From assembly GCA_964621785.1 (NCBI GenBank), contig CAZUPD010000023.1, forward strand, positions 1 through 64,000: a DNA stretch of 64,000 nucleotides, written 5' to 3'. Source of the DNA: JACKDW01 sp964621785 (GTDB taxonomy: Bacteria > Myxococcota_A > Polyangia > Nannocystales > Nannocystaceae). Positions 32,088 through 41,737 of the stretch are shown one piece after another. Both the position numbers and the translations under genes were made by a program. Position 1 is the first letter of the stretch; each line of letters opens with the position of its first letter. The notes beneath the pieces are model-generated. The model searched no databases. It saw nothing but the letters and a program-made list of their open reading frames with translations, and was not told where the DNA came from.

Positions 32088-34427
32088 CTACCGGCCGCGT
32101 TTGGAAAACGCATCTCCGCGGACCAGCGCCTGCGGATCGATTGTCGATGGTGCCCCGCCCAAGTAGGTGTGAAACCAGTCGAGGTGGGCCGCGTAGTACA
32201 GCGGCATCGACTTGATGTAGCTTGGCCAGTGACCGTCGTTGGGGAACACGATCAGGCGTGCGGGGATGTTTTGCCGCCGCAGCGCGGTAAACAGTTGCAG
32301 GCTTTGGGTGTAGGGCACGCGGTAGTCGAGCTCGCCGGTGATCACCAGGGTCGGAGTCTCGAACTTTTGTGCGAGCAGGGCCGGGTTATGCTTCGCGTAT
32401 GCTCCGCGAGCCTCCCACACCGGCCCGCCGAGGTCCCACTCGGGAAACCACAGTTCCTCGGTCGCGGCGTAAAACGACGGCAGGTCGTAGATCCCCATCA
32501 TCGAGGCAATCGCCTTGAACCGGTTTGTATGGCCTAAAAACCAGTTCATCATGTAGCCGCCGTAGGACCATCCCATTGCGCCCATGCGTTCGGGGTCGAC
32601 ATAGGGGAGCTCGGCGAGGGTCACGGTCACGGCCATCAGGTCGCGGTACACACCACCGCCCCAGTCGTTGGAAATCGCGTCGGTGAACGTTTGCCCGTAG
32701 CCGGTGGAGCCCCGCGGGTTTGCAAATGCAACCACATATCCGGCGCCTGGGTAGACCTGCCAATCCCCGCGGAGTTTGTCGACCCACTGCGACTGTGGTC
32801 CGCCGTGGACATTGAGGATCAGCGGGTAGGCCTTGCCGGCTTGAAACCCGTGGGGCTTGACCACAAACGTGTGGATCTTGTGCCCGTCGGGCCCGTCGAT
32901 CCACAGTTCTTCCGCCGGTCGGATGTCGTATTTCTTGGCGACCGCCCGGTTGAAGCCCGTCAGACGTTGCACACCCGTGCCCGCTGGATCGGCCGTGTAG
33001 AGCTCAACCGGCGTGCCGACATTCGCAAATGTAAATGCAAGATTTCCCTGGTTGTCGAGCGACCAACTCTGCGCCGAAGGAAGGGCGAGATCTTCGATGG
33101 TGCCGGTTGCGACATCGACCTTGAACAGTGGCGTTCGACCCTTGACGTCGGCCTGAAAGACGATCGACTTGCTGTCAGCGGTCCAGGCAATGTCGGTCAC
33201 CCAGTTGTCGAAACGCTCGCTCAACACCCGGGTTTGGCCCGAGGCTCGGTCGTACACCGCGAGGCGGAAACGGTCGGCCTCGAATCCGCCGCGGGTCTGG
33301 CGGCGAAATGCGATCGCGCTACCGTCGGGTGCGTAGACCGGATCGCCATCAAATCCGGGGTTGTCGACCGTTAGATTGAGGGGTTCACCGGCGGGTTTGC
33401 CTTTGCGCAGGGGAATGACCCACAGGTCTTTATTCGTTGTGTGTGCACGGTTTTCTGGAGGCTCGCGGTTGCTCGTCACACACAACTCGCGGCCGTCGGG
33501 CGACAGGGCAAACGCCTTGGAGGAGGCACGGAAGGCCGGTGAGTCGAAATCCCCCGGGGTGAGGTCGGTGATGCGTTTGCGGGCGACATCGTAGGCCAGC
33601 ACATGGGTGCGGCGGCCGTCGGCGTAGCTGGTCCAGTGGCGGTAGAGCAGGTCGTCGGCAATGTGGGCCTTGACCGGGTTTTGCTTGTGCTGCTCGAGCC
33701 GGAGTTTTGTTTTTTTGGCATTGGCCCCGAGGTCGGGGAACACTTTACTTGTAAAGACAATTATTTTGCCGTCCGCGCTCCACTCGGGGTTGTGGATCCC
33801 GGTCGGAAAGTTGGTCAACACCTCGGCTTCGCCCCCGTCGACGGGCATGCGATACAGCTGGGAGGTTCCGTCGCGGTCGGACACAAACAGGATCGAGCGA
33901 CCGTCGGGCGACCACCGCGGATGGCTGTCGGAGGCCTTGTGGTGGGTGAGTTGGGTGCGTTGCTCGCCGTCCTTCGAGACCCGGTAAATATCGCGATTTT
34001 GGGTGCCGTTTTTGAGGTCGTACCGGGTGACTGTCAGGACCAGACGCGAGCCGTCGGGCGACCACTGGGGATCGGAAACCGCCTGAAGATCGTAGAGGGC
34101 CTCGATCGTAAAGGGTTTTTTACGTGCATCTGCACGGTTTTCCGGGTCCCGTCTTGCTCGCAGATCGACGCCGCCCAACCGCTGGTTGTCAGGATCGGTC
34201 GAGGGTTCATAGGGAACCTCGAGCTCGACCACATCCGTCGGTGCGGCCGTGTCCGGGCGGACGACATCGCTCGAGTCAACCGGTTGGAGGACCGGCTGTG
34301 GTTTTGCCCCGTCCTCGGCTTGGGTATTGGCTTGGTGCGCCTTTGGCTGCTGCCGCGGTTGGGTCTGGCAGCCGACAACCGCGATCGACGCGGCGAGCAG
34401 CCACGATGCATGGGACAGGTGGGACAT
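32088..34427 (-). CDS. S9-family (prolyl oligopeptidase-like) peptidase, lipoprotein
   Basis: 779 aa. The signal peptide ends in AVVGC, a good lipobox. Beta-propeller blades with PD40/WD40-like signatures follow (DPQWSPDGSRLV, HPRWSPDGRSILFVSDRDG). The alpha/beta-hydrolase domain occupies the last 250 residues. The nucleophile is in GWSYGGYMM (Ser about 621), the Asp in GELDYRVP (about 699) and the His in NDGHWPS (about 731). It should cleave short peptides outside the cytoplasm, like acylaminoacyl peptidases and DPP-type enzymes. Start at ATG 34427. Confidence 0.92.
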   Translation of the reverse strand: MSHLSHASWLLAASIAVVGCQTQPRQQPKAHQANTQAEDGAKPQPVLQPVDSSDVVRPDTAAPTDVVELEVPYEPSTDPDNQRLGGVDLRARRDPENRADARKKPFTIEALYDLQAVSDPQWSPDGSRLVLTVTRYDLKNGTQNRDIYRVSKDGEQRTQLTHHKASDSHPRWSPDGRSILFVSDRDGTSQLYRMPVDGGEAEVLTNFPTGIHNPEWSADGKIIVFTSKVFPDLGANAKKTKLRLEQHKQNPVKAHIADDLLYRHWTSYADGRRTHVLAYDVARKRITDLTPGDFDSPAFRASSKAFALSPDGRELCVTSNREPPENRAHTTNKDLWVIPLRKGKPAGEPLNLTVDNPGFDGDPVYAPDGSAIAFRRQTRGGFEADRFRLAVYDRASGQTRVLSERFDNWVTDIAWTADSKSIVFQADVKGRTPLFKVDVATGTIEDLALPSAQSWSLDNQGNLAFTFANVGTPVELYTADPAGTGVQRLTGFNRAVAKKYDIRPAEELWIDGPDGHKIHTFVVKPHGFQAGKAYPLILNVHGGPQSQWVDKLRGDWQVYPGAGYVVAFANPRGSTGYGQTFTDAISNDWGGGVYRDLMAVTVTLAELPYVDPERMGAMGWSYGGYMMNWFLGHTNRFKAIASMMGIYDLPSFYAATEELWFPEWDLGGPVWEARGAYAKHNPALLAQKFETPTLVITGELDYRVPYTQSLQLFTALRRQNIPARLIVFPNDGHWPSYIKSMPLYYAAHLDWFHTYLGGAPSTIDPQALVRGDAFSKRGR

Positions 34428-34610
34428 TGTCGGGGGCGCAGCGTAACAAATCCGCGGAGTAGGGCACAGATTGGCCGGTGGCTACGGGCAGCCGATCTCC
34501 GGTCGCCGAACCAGCAACCGTGCCGCAGACAAGGGGTGCTCCGTTGCCGAAATTGCAGCGACCACCGCGAGCGAACTGTCTGTGAGGTTGTCCTCGCACG
34601 ACGGAAAAAA

Positions 34611-34684
34611 TGGGCCTGCTCGGGCTTGAACCGAGGACCGTCCGGTTATGAGCCGGCTGCTCTGACCAACTGAGCTACAGGCCC
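34611..34684 (-). tRNA. tRNA with CAU anticodon (Met, or Ile2)
   Basis: On the minus strand a complete cloverleaf can be folded: acceptor GGGCCTG/CAGGCCC, D-arm GCTC...GAGC, anticodon loop CTCATAA and T-arm CTCGG-TTCAAGC-CCGAG. The anticodon CAT lies at 34648-34650. No CCA is encoded. Base pair 27-43 is a G-A mismatch. CAU is shared by elongator tRNA-Met and by tRNA-Ile2, whose C34 is modified to lysidine; the sequence alone does not settle which. Confidence 0.9.
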
Positions 34685-34822
34685 GAACCCCGCACATCGC
34701 GCAAATCACAGCGTCAGGATTCGATAGCGGCGACTATACGGGAACGTCGACACGCCGGCAATCTGAGTTTCGCACGTCATGTAGCGAGTGAACGCCGTTG
34801 CAGTCTGGTAGGTTGTCCCCAT

Positions 34823-36157
34823 ATGGACTCGATCGAGACGGTCCACCGGCTTCAATTCGCGTTCACGGTTACGTACCACTACCTCTTTCCCCAGCTGACC
34901 ATGGGGTTAGCGCTGTTGATCGTGGTCCTCAAAACCATTGCCCTGCGCACGGGGAGCGTCTGGGCGCACGAGGGCGTCCGGTTTTGGGCCAAGGTGTTTG
35001 GCCTCAGCTTTGTCATGGGCGTGGTCACCGGGATCCCCCTCGAATTTCAGTTTGGCACCAACTGGTCGCGGTTTTCCGAGGGCACCGGCAGCGTCATCGG
35101 TCAGACATTGGCGATGGAAGGTGTGTTTGCATTCTTCCTCGAGTCGGCGTTTTTGTACGCAGTCCTCACCGGTGAAAAGTGGCTCAGCCCGCGGATGCAC
35201 TGGGTCGCCTGCGTCTGCATTTGCCTCGGCTCATGGCTGTCAGGCCTGTTTATCGTCGCCACCAATGCGTGGATGCAACACCCGGTCGGCTATCACCTCG
35301 ACGCCGACGGTCGGTTTGTTCTCGACAGCTTTTGGGCCCTGTTTCAAAATCCGTGGTTTCATTGGCAATACATGCATACGATGCTTGGCTCGCTGGTCAC
35401 CGCATCGGTTGTGATGGCCGCCACCGGGGCGCTCTACCTGTTGCTGCGGCGCCACCGAGACCACGCCAAGTTGTTTGTCCGGACCGGCGTGGTGGCTGGC
35501 CTGTTCGCCATGGCGATGGTGGCCTTCCCCACCGGGCACATGCAGGTTGAAAATGTCATTGAGCACCAGCCGACCGCATTTGTAGCCATGGAAGGGCACT
35601 TTGAGACCAAATCGGGGGCGGGCATGAACGTGATTGGCCAGCCCGACATGCAGGCGTTGCGGCTCGACAACGTTATCGCGGTTCCCCAAGTGTTGTCGGT
35701 GCTGACCCATCGCGACCGCACCGCCGAAGTCAAGGGGCTCACGAGTTATCCGCGCGAGCAATGGCCGAGCAACATCCCGCTTTTGTACTACTGCTACCAC
35801 ATCATGGTCGGCCTTGGGACCATCTTCCTCGCCATCTTGAGCCTGTGTGCGTTGCAGTTGTGGCGCAAAAAACTGTATGAGCAACGATTGCTTCTGTGGG
35901 TGCTTGTGCTCAGTACCCCGCTGCCATTTATCGCCAATACAGCCGGGTGGATCACCGCCGAAACTGGACGTCAGCCGTGGGTGGTCTACGGCCTCATGCG
36001 CACAGCCGACGGCTTCTCACCCGGCGTGTCGACGGGCAACGTCCTGTTTAGTCTGCTCGGGTTTCTGGGTCTGTACGCGCTGTTGAGCATCCTGTACGTG
36101 TTGTTGTTGACCAAAATCATCATCGCCGGCCCAGGCGGGGAGACCGACCATGCTTGA
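34823..36157 (+). CDS. cydA: cytochrome bd ubiquinol oxidase subunit I
   Basis: 444 aa with about nine transmembrane helices. The N-terminus (IETVHRLQFAFTVTYHYLFP) carries His 19, a haem ligand of the bd family, followed by the conserved GVVTGIPLEFQFGTNW and EGVFAFFLES segments. Later GRQPWVVYGLMRT marks the C-terminal helix pair. The quinol-binding Q-loop is of the short type. The enzyme oxidises quinol and reduces oxygen with high affinity. Its partner cydB follows 50 bp downstream, with a TGTATCTGCA palindrome in the gap. Confidence 0.95.
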   Translation: MDSIETVHRLQFAFTVTYHYLFPQLTMGLALLIVVLKTIALRTGSVWAHEGVRFWAKVFGLSFVMGVVTGIPLEFQFGTNWSRFSEGTGSVIGQTLAMEGVFAFFLESAFLYAVLTGEKWLSPRMHWVACVCICLGSWLSGLFIVATNAWMQHPVGYHLDADGRFVLDSFWALFQNPWFHWQYMHTMLGSLVTASVVMAATGALYLLLRRHRDHAKLFVRTGVVAGLFAMAMVAFPTGHMQVENVIEHQPTAFVAMEGHFETKSGAGMNVIGQPDMQALRLDNVIAVPQVLSVLTHRDRTAEVKGLTSYPREQWPSNIPLLYYCYHIMVGLGTIFLAILSLCALQLWRKKLYEQRLLLWVLVLSTPLPFIANTAGWITAETGRQPWVVYGLMRTADGFSPGVSTGNVLFSLLGFLGLYALLSILYVLLLTKIIIAGPGGETDHA

Positions 36158-36176
36158 GCCCATCGTCGAACAAATA

Positions 36177-36186
36177 TGTATCTGCA
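36177..36186. repeat. TGYANNTRCA copy between cydA and cydB
   Basis: TGTATCTGCA sits in an A/T-rich pocket of the 50 bp gap between the two oxidase subunit genes. The position inside an operon argues against a simple promoter operator and for a general chromosomal motif. Confidence 0.5.
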
Positions 36187-36207
36187 TAAAATGTAGTGAG
36201 GCGACCT

Positions 36208-37251
36208 GTGGCTGAGCTGTGGTACGTGATCGTCGTGGCGATGATCGCCACCTATGTCGTGCTCGACGGCTTTGACCTCGGTGTCGGCCTGCTCCAGCGG
36301 CTTGTCACCCGCACCGAAGCTGAGCGGGCGGCGTGCATCGAGTCAATCGGCCCGGTGTGGGACGGCAATGAAGTGTGGTTGATCGCCGGTGGAGGTTGTC
36401 TATACATGGCTTTCCCGAGCTTGTACGCCACCGGGTTTAGCGGGTTTTACCTCCCCCTGATGTTGGTGTTGTGGCTGCTGACGCTGCGGGCGATCGCGAT
36501 CGAGCTCCGGCACCAGCTCCACCACGAGCTGTGGGCCACCCTGTGGGACACGGTGTTGGCGTTCGCCAGCGGATTGCTCGCCCTGGTGTTGGGTGCCGCT
36601 GTGGGCAATCTCGTCCGAGGTGTCCCCCTGACCGCCGATGGTGGGTTTTTCATGGGTTTTTGGACCGACTTCACAGCGACCGGCGAACACCTCGGGGTTC
36701 TCGATGTTTATACAATCACTGTCGGTCTGTGTGCCGTCGCACTGATGGCCTTGCACGGAGGGCTGTGGTTGCTCGACCGGGTCGAAGGAACCTTTCAAAC
36801 GCGCACACGGACGCTGTGCAATCGCCTGTTTGCTGCCGTCGGTACCCTGCTCGCCGCCGTCACAGCCGCCAGTTTTTTTGTCCAACCAAACCTCGGCCAA
36901 CGGCTGAGCGAGTCGAGTTGGGGGGTCGTGTTTCCGGTGGTCGCCGCGGGTGGCTTCGGGTGGGCGCTGTGGCAGCACCGACGAGGCCATACCCGTCAGG
37001 CTTTTTTAGGTTCATGTGCACTCATCTATGGCTTGGTCGCCAGCGCGGCCTACGGAACCTATCCCTATGTACTCATCGGAGTCGAGCCGGGGACGGGGCT
37101 GACAATCGCCGAGTCCGCGGCACCGCCGTACGGACTCGAAGTCGCATTATGGTGGTGGATCCCCGGACTTTGCCTGGTGCTTGCCTACCACTGGTTTGTG
37201 TATACACGAATGCCGCGCACGCTGACCGTCGATAAAATCGCGGAACCCTGA
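36208..37251 (+). CDS. cydB: cytochrome bd ubiquinol oxidase subunit II
   Basis: 347 aa from GTG 36208 (MAELWYVIVVAMIATYVVLD); a GTG at 36196 would add four residues. The family pattern LDGFDLGVGLL, GPVWDGNEVWLI and AFPSLYATGFSGFYLPLML is complete, with about eight helices. It is the second membrane subunit of the bd oxidase encoded with cydA upstream. No cydDC exporter genes and no recognisable small CydX-like gene were seen next to it. Confidence 0.94.
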   Translation: MAELWYVIVVAMIATYVVLDGFDLGVGLLQRLVTRTEAERAACIESIGPVWDGNEVWLIAGGGCLYMAFPSLYATGFSGFYLPLMLVLWLLTLRAIAIELRHQLHHELWATLWDTVLAFASGLLALVLGAAVGNLVRGVPLTADGGFFMGFWTDFTATGEHLGVLDVYTITVGLCAVALMALHGGLWLLDRVEGTFQTRTRTLCNRLFAAVGTLLAAVTAASFFVQPNLGQRLSESSWGVVFPVVAAGGFGWALWQHRRGHTRQAFLGSCALIYGLVASAAYGTYPYVLIGVEPGTGLTIAESAAPPYGLEVALWWWIPGLCLVLAYHWFVYTRMPRTLTVDKIAEP

Positions 37252-37432
37252 CGAGGACCTGACGATGGCTGCGAGTCGTCCGTAGAAAAAAATAATTGTA
37301 GATGCATTTTAGAGCCGCGCGTCCGCCTCGCAGATCGTATGATGGGCAACATCGCGAGACGCCGACGAACGGGCCGCCTGGCCGCTGGGATCGGAGTCGA
37401 CCGATCGGTGTGGCGATGCGTATACTGCTCCC

Positions 37433-38746
37433 ATGGTCCGCATTTCGCTTGTCGCTGTTGTGATACTCGCCGCGGGGTGTGATACCCCGAAGGCTCCGGA
37501 CGCGCACGAGCCCGAAGCCCCGGCGAACGTTGCGTCCCACGCGAGCGTCGAGCCGCCCGTCGAACAACCCGTCGAGCCAGCGGTCCATGGACGGGTACGG
37601 ATGATCGATGGCCAGCGTGTTGTCAATCTGTGGGGCAATGCCGAACAGCGGGGGTATGCCCACGGCTATCTGTTGCGGACCGAGATCATCGATGTCGTCG
37701 AGGGCTACGTATTCGAGGCCCTCGACCCCAAGTTGTTTGCCAGCTTGGCACCCGTCTATGCCGCCAATGCCCATATCGATGACAGTCTGCGACTCGAGGC
37801 CAAGGCCATGGTCGCTGGTATGCGCAGTGCCGGTGGGGTCGAAATCGCGGGGCTCAGCCGCGAGCTGACAGCCGCCGATATCCTGTTGATGAATGCCATG
37901 ACCGACCTCGTTGCCGTCGGTTGCTCTTCGGTGTCGGCTTGGGGGCGAGCGACGGCCGACGACCCCGAACTCGCCGGTGCTTTGGCGGTGGTTCGCAACC
38001 TCGACTGGACGGCGAACGAGGCCCTGCTGCGCAGCCAGACGGTGATGGTGTTTGACCCGCAAGAGTCCGATCAACAGCCGCTGGTCTCCATCGGATTTGC
38101 CGGCTACCTCGGGTGTTTGTCGTGCATGAATGAAGCCGGCGTCACCACCCTGTTTAATATGGGCTACGGCAAAGGGGCAGGTTCGCGGCTGCAGGCGGCC
38201 AGCGGGTTTGCCCCGGCCAATCTCCTGCTGCGCACCGCGATCCAGGCCCGGGATGTCGACGGTGACGGACAGGCGACGGCCCAAGATATTGTGCATACAC
38301 TCAAATCCGCGACGCACATCGGCAGCTACATCGTCCATGTGTTGGAGCCACCCCAACAGGCCGCGGCACGGGGGGCACAACCGGCACAGGTGGCCGAGGT
38401 CGAGGCCGCTGGGGTCGCGTTCCGAACCCCGGAGCAGGGGTCGAAGTTGGGTGGGGAGATGCTCGCCGCGACCAATCACCTGCGCGTCCGCCAGACGCCC
38501 CAGCCGGGCCGGCGCTACCGCGAGATCGAGCGCACCGCGAGCAAGGCGGGGCAGTCGGTCAACCGCGACGCGCTGTGGACGTTGGGCGAGCGGGTGCAGA
38601 TTTCCGCGGATGTCGTGCACACACTGCTGTTTGTGCCCGAGCGTGGAGAGGTCCGCGTCAAGCTGCGGGCTCCGGGCAAGGCGATGGCCGACTCCCCCGG
38701 GCCGGTTGTCTATACATGGGATCAATTGATCGCACGTACGAATTAA
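37433..38746 (+). CDS. C45-type (acyltransferase-like) NTN hydrolase lipoprotein
   Basis: 437 aa. The signal peptide (MVRISLVAVVILAAGC) has a clear lipobox. After a Pro/Glu/Ala linker the catalytic fold contains NLWGNAEQRGYAHGYLL and VGCSSVSAWGRAT, the latter with the Cys (about 163) expected to become the N-terminal nucleophile, followed by VVRNLDW. This is the pattern of peptidase family C45 / acyl-CoA:6-aminopenicillanate acyltransferase-like proteins. True C45 enzymes self-cleave before the Cys; whether this occurs here is unknown. The amide substrate is unknown. Confidence 0.75.
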   Translation: MVRISLVAVVILAAGCDTPKAPDAHEPEAPANVASHASVEPPVEQPVEPAVHGRVRMIDGQRVVNLWGNAEQRGYAHGYLLRTEIIDVVEGYVFEALDPKLFASLAPVYAANAHIDDSLRLEAKAMVAGMRSAGGVEIAGLSRELTAADILLMNAMTDLVAVGCSSVSAWGRATADDPELAGALAVVRNLDWTANEALLRSQTVMVFDPQESDQQPLVSIGFAGYLGCLSCMNEAGVTTLFNMGYGKGAGSRLQAASGFAPANLLLRTAIQARDVDGDGQATAQDIVHTLKSATHIGSYIVHVLEPPQQAAARGAQPAQVAEVEAAGVAFRTPEQGSKLGGEMLAATNHLRVRQTPQPGRRYREIERTASKAGQSVNRDALWTLGERVQISADVVHTLLFVPERGEVRVKLRAPGKAMADSPGPVVYTWDQLIARTN

Positions 38747-38992
38747 ATTTGCGTATGCAATCCGTGAACGGGGCTGACAGGTTATTCCCGCAGTTCGCGT
38801 GCGTGAAGTCTCAGGTTGTCGTCGAACGGATCGACATTTGATGTCAGACGTCGCGGTATCTCGGACTTTTTTGTGTATGCACACGTACCAGACTCGTGCA
38901 TCGGAGACACGCGGGATGTCCAGTTGCGTGTGCCAAGTCTCGGGTTGTCGTCCGGTTGACATCGGTTCTCGATCCTGCGCACACTCGCGGAG

Positions 38993-39730
38993 TTGCTTGC
39001 TCTTCGTTCACACTCGCAGCCGTGGATGGCGGCCGTCGTCGCGGGAGCCTTCGCAGTCTCCTCGGGTTCGGCTGCGGCATCGGATCGCCGCCCGGTCGCC
39101 GGTGATGTTCCGCTCTCGGTCCCCGGTGAGGGCGAAGCTCAATTAACCGGCCCGGCGCCCGATCCAGAGGCCGCGCAGGCCGAGCAAAAGTCTGTCCCAA
39201 AGACCATCCCGACAAAAATAGATCCGGCGACCCAGGAGGTTGTCGCCGTGGCGGTGGGTCTCGGACCCCAGGCGCCGGGCAGTCGACCCGAGCGGGCGTT
39301 GGTCGACCGCCTCGAAGCCGGTGTTTCGGCCTCGACCCACCCCAAGGCAACGGTTCGGAGGTTCCGCGACGGCACTGGGACCGCGCGTCAAATCTGTCGC
39401 CAAAACCAGGTTGATCTCGTCATCGCGGTCGACTACCTGCCCGATCGTCCGCTGCCGACACTTCTCACCCACGACTGTCGGCTCGACCGTGCCCTCGGTG
39501 TGCGGGCCGGCGAGGCGGCCGGCGACCCCCAACTGGTGGGGGTATTGTGGGATGAACACCGGCAACTGGTCCGTGACGGTGTCAAGGAACGCCGGGCCAT
39601 GAAATTGAATCCAAAGGTTCGGACAGGTTTGCTGGCGGGTGGTGCTATTGTCGTTCTCGGCACGGCCATTGGGGTGTTGATCGCCAATGGGTTGCGCAAG
39701 GACACAGTCGTACTCACCGTCGGGCCATGA
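38993..39730 (+). CDS. secreted or membrane-anchored protein of unknown function
   Basis: 245 aa from TTG 38993 (ATG 39026 is an alternative that removes 11 residues). A signal peptide (AAVVAGAFAVSSGSAAAS) is followed by a Pro/Ala-rich linker, a domain with alternating beta/alpha pattern (VDLVIAVDYLPDRPLPTLL) and a C-terminal membrane helix (TGLLAGGAIVVLGTAIGVLI). Its stop overlaps the start of the metalloprotease gene (ATGA), suggesting the two products work together at the envelope. The domain is not recognised. Confidence 0.65.
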   Translation: MLALRSHSQPWMAAVVAGAFAVSSGSAAASDRRPVAGDVPLSVPGEGEAQLTGPAPDPEAAQAEQKSVPKTIPTKIDPATQEVVAVAVGLGPQAPGSRPERALVDRLEAGVSASTHPKATVRRFRDGTGTARQICRQNQVDLVIAVDYLPDRPLPTLLTHDCRLDRALGVRAGEAAGDPQLVGVLWDEHRQLVRDGVKERRAMKLNPKVRTGLLAGGAIVVLGTAIGVLIANGLRKDTVVLTVGP

Positions 39731-40749
39731 AAACCACAACAACAATTTTCCACAAGTTGGTGCACGCAGTGCTGGTGATCGCCACCGCGCTGATGTTGTG
39801 GTTGGGCGTAGCCCCGCAGGCGCGGGCCGAAGCAGGTGTGCCGACCGGTTGGGATGTCGAGCTGGCCAACCAGCGGATCCAAGTCGGTCCGGTGCTTTTA
39901 AAGTACGAGCCCGAGTTAGAGGAAGATGCCCGTGCCCTCGCCGAGGCGATCCCAGGCTACTGGTCGCGGATCGAGCAGGAGTTGGCGGGAGACCTCGAAG
40001 ATCGGATGACAATCATTTTGGTCAACCACGCGGGCCGGATCGCCGAAACAACGGGTGTGCATCGCTGGGCCGCCGGGGTCGCCCACTCGCCGTCGGGCCA
40101 GATCATCGTTTCGCGGCATGCACCGGATGGTTCGCGCACCGAGCTGGGAAACTTGCTTAAGCATGAACTGGTCCATGTCGCTCTGTACCGCGCCGTCGGC
40201 AATCGTCCCCTACCGCGGTGGTTTCACGAGGGCGTGGCTGAGAGCTTTACCAACAACATCGACTTCGCCCGCTCGCGGACACTGGCAGCGGCGGTCTTTG
40301 GGCCGGGGGTGCCGCGGCTCGAGCAGATCGAGCGCGACTTTTACGAGGACGATGCCCTCGCCGCATCCGTTGCCTATGCAGCGACGCGCGACCTGGTCTC
40401 GTTCCTGCGCGCCCGCGACAACCAAGGTTCCGACTTCCGCCAGTTTCTCCACGAGATCCGCGAGGGGCACGGATTTGACGCCTCGTTCATCCGCGCCTTT
40501 GGACTGACACTCGAAGAACTCGACGCCGAGTGGCGCGCGGGGCTGTCGGGTCGGTTCGCATGGTTCCCGATCATCGGCAACGAGGGGCTGCCGCTGGCCT
40601 TGGTTTCTCCCCTGTTTGTGGTTGCGTTGTGGCGCCGGCGCAAGCGCTTCCGCGAGGGGCTAGAGCGGCTCGAGCGCGAGGAAAACCAGACGCGCAACGG
40701 AAGGTTTGGCCGCTACCACGGCGGGTACGCAGGCCCTGTGCGGGCCTGA
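39727..40749 (+). CDS. peptidase MA-like zinc metalloprotease, membrane-anchored
   Basis: 340 aa. A signal peptide (FHKLVHAVLVIATALMLWLG) precedes a gluzincin-type domain. The zinc motif is KHELVHVAL (HExxH), followed 20 residues on by WFHEGVAES, which supplies the third zinc ligand Glu, as in the peptidase-MA family. A C-terminal hydrophobic segment (LPLALVSPLFVVALW) followed by Arg/Lys anchors the protein with its catalytic part outside. The start codon overlaps the partner gene at 38993-39730. Confidence 0.85.
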   Translation: MKTTTTIFHKLVHAVLVIATALMLWLGVAPQARAEAGVPTGWDVELANQRIQVGPVLLKYEPELEEDARALAEAIPGYWSRIEQELAGDLEDRMTIILVNHAGRIAETTGVHRWAAGVAHSPSGQIIVSRHAPDGSRTELGNLLKHELVHVALYRAVGNRPLPRWFHEGVAESFTNNIDFARSRTLAAAVFGPGVPRLEQIERDFYEDDALAASVAYAATRDLVSFLRARDNQGSDFRQFLHEIREGHGFDASFIRAFGLTLEELDAEWRAGLSGRFAWFPIIGNEGLPLALVSPLFVVALWRRRKRFREGLERLEREENQTRNGRFGRYHGGYAGPVRA

Positions 40750-40838
40750 ACGCCTTCCTCGTCAATGTGTATGCACTGGTGCGCAAAATGTGTCGGCAAC
40801 GCGAGGTTCCACCGAGCGGCAGTTTTGCTCGGTTGGGC

Positions 40839-41459
40839 TCAACCAACAACCGTGAGCACATCGATTTGCGTTTGGCCGTAGCTACGCGTCCGCACCAGGT
40901 CGAGCCCCGGGGGTCGTTGGAGCTCGGGGGCACGCCCGCGAAAACATGCATATTCACGGACGATGACGGCGTCATTGTCGAGCCAGTTACCCGCGACGAG
41001 CGAGGCCAACACCTCACCTGTGAGTCGGTCGTCAAACGCAGCAGTACGCGGGTCGGGGGTGGCATACGGAGGATCTAAAAACACCAATCCAAAGGGCCCT
41101 GCGAGCGGAGGCTTGGCAGGTGAACGCAGGAATTTGCAGGCGTCGCCGACCCAGACCCGCGCAACCGATGCGAGGTCGAGGTGGTTGAGTTGGGCTTTCA
41201 AATGCTGGGCAACTTTGGGCTGGCGCTCCAGGGCCACACCAAAACTCGCACCCCGACTCAAAGCTTCGATCATCAACGCTCCAGTGCCGGCAAATACATC
41301 GAGGACGCGACGCCCAACGATCACGCCCCCGGGGCGACTGTTGGCGAGTGAGTCAAACACAGCCTCACGCACACGGGCACCGGTGGGCCGAACCCCAGAG
41401 ATCGCGCTGGGCAATGGGCGGAGTTTCCGGCCGCGAAGGGTTCCGCTGGAGATACGCAC
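40839..41459 (-). CDS. rsmD: 16S rRNA (guanine(966)-N2)-methyltransferase
   Basis: 206 aa from GTG 41459 (MRISSGTLRGRKLRPLPS). The conserved N-terminal region (RPTGARVREAVFDSL), SAM-binding DVFAGTGALMIEALSRGA and catalytic DPPYA motif identify RsmD. It methylates G966 in the small-subunit rRNA. The open frame upstream to 41615 has no RsmD-like sequence. It faces away from the toroid-fold gene across a 278 bp gap. Confidence 0.92.
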   Translation of the reverse strand: MRISSGTLRGRKLRPLPSAISGVRPTGARVREAVFDSLANSRPGGVIVGRRVLDVFAGTGALMIEALSRGASFGVALERQPKVAQHLKAQLNHLDLASVARVWVGDACKFLRSPAKPPLAGPFGLVFLDPPYATPDPRTAAFDDRLTGEVLASLVAGNWLDNDAVIVREYACFRGRAPELQRPPGLDLVRTRSYGQTQIDVLTVVG

Positions 41460-41593
41460 GTTCGAGATATAGCACGGGCCGTCGAGCGCGCGTCGTCGAT
41501 TTTGAGTCACGACAATAACAATGTCTATACATCGATGGCCTCCCGAGGCCACACAGAATAGCGGTAGGTTGCGGGCGAACCCTAGCGAGTATA

Positions 41594-41603
41594 TGCATTT
41601 GCA
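41594..41603. repeat. TGYANNTRCA copy in the rsmD / 41738 divergent gap
   Basis: TGCATTTGCA lies in the 278 bp region between the divergent rsmD and the gene at 41738. A related sequence, TGTCTATACA, lies at 41522 in the same gap and recurs at 36398 and 38707. The gap shows no other recognisable feature. Confidence 0.45.
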
Positions 41604-41737
41604 ACCGAAACCCAACCCCGAATGGGGCCAGCGCGCTCGCGTACCGGTTGCACTGGTGGCGCAACGCTTCTTCGGGCAAACACGCGGGGTCTCGCGTGTC
41701 GGCGGGCCAGGAGATTACCCAACATTCGCGCGGGCCT

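Noticed and set aside
36398..36407. TGTCTATACA (also at 38707 and 41522) as a copy of the palindrome family
   Set aside because: Position 4 is C and does not fit TGYRNNTRCA; the three copies were left out of the count, although they may be related.
37073..38962. 629-aa minus-strand frame opposite the C45-type hydrolase
   Set aside because: Antisense shadow of a lipoprotein with a lipobox and a family signature.
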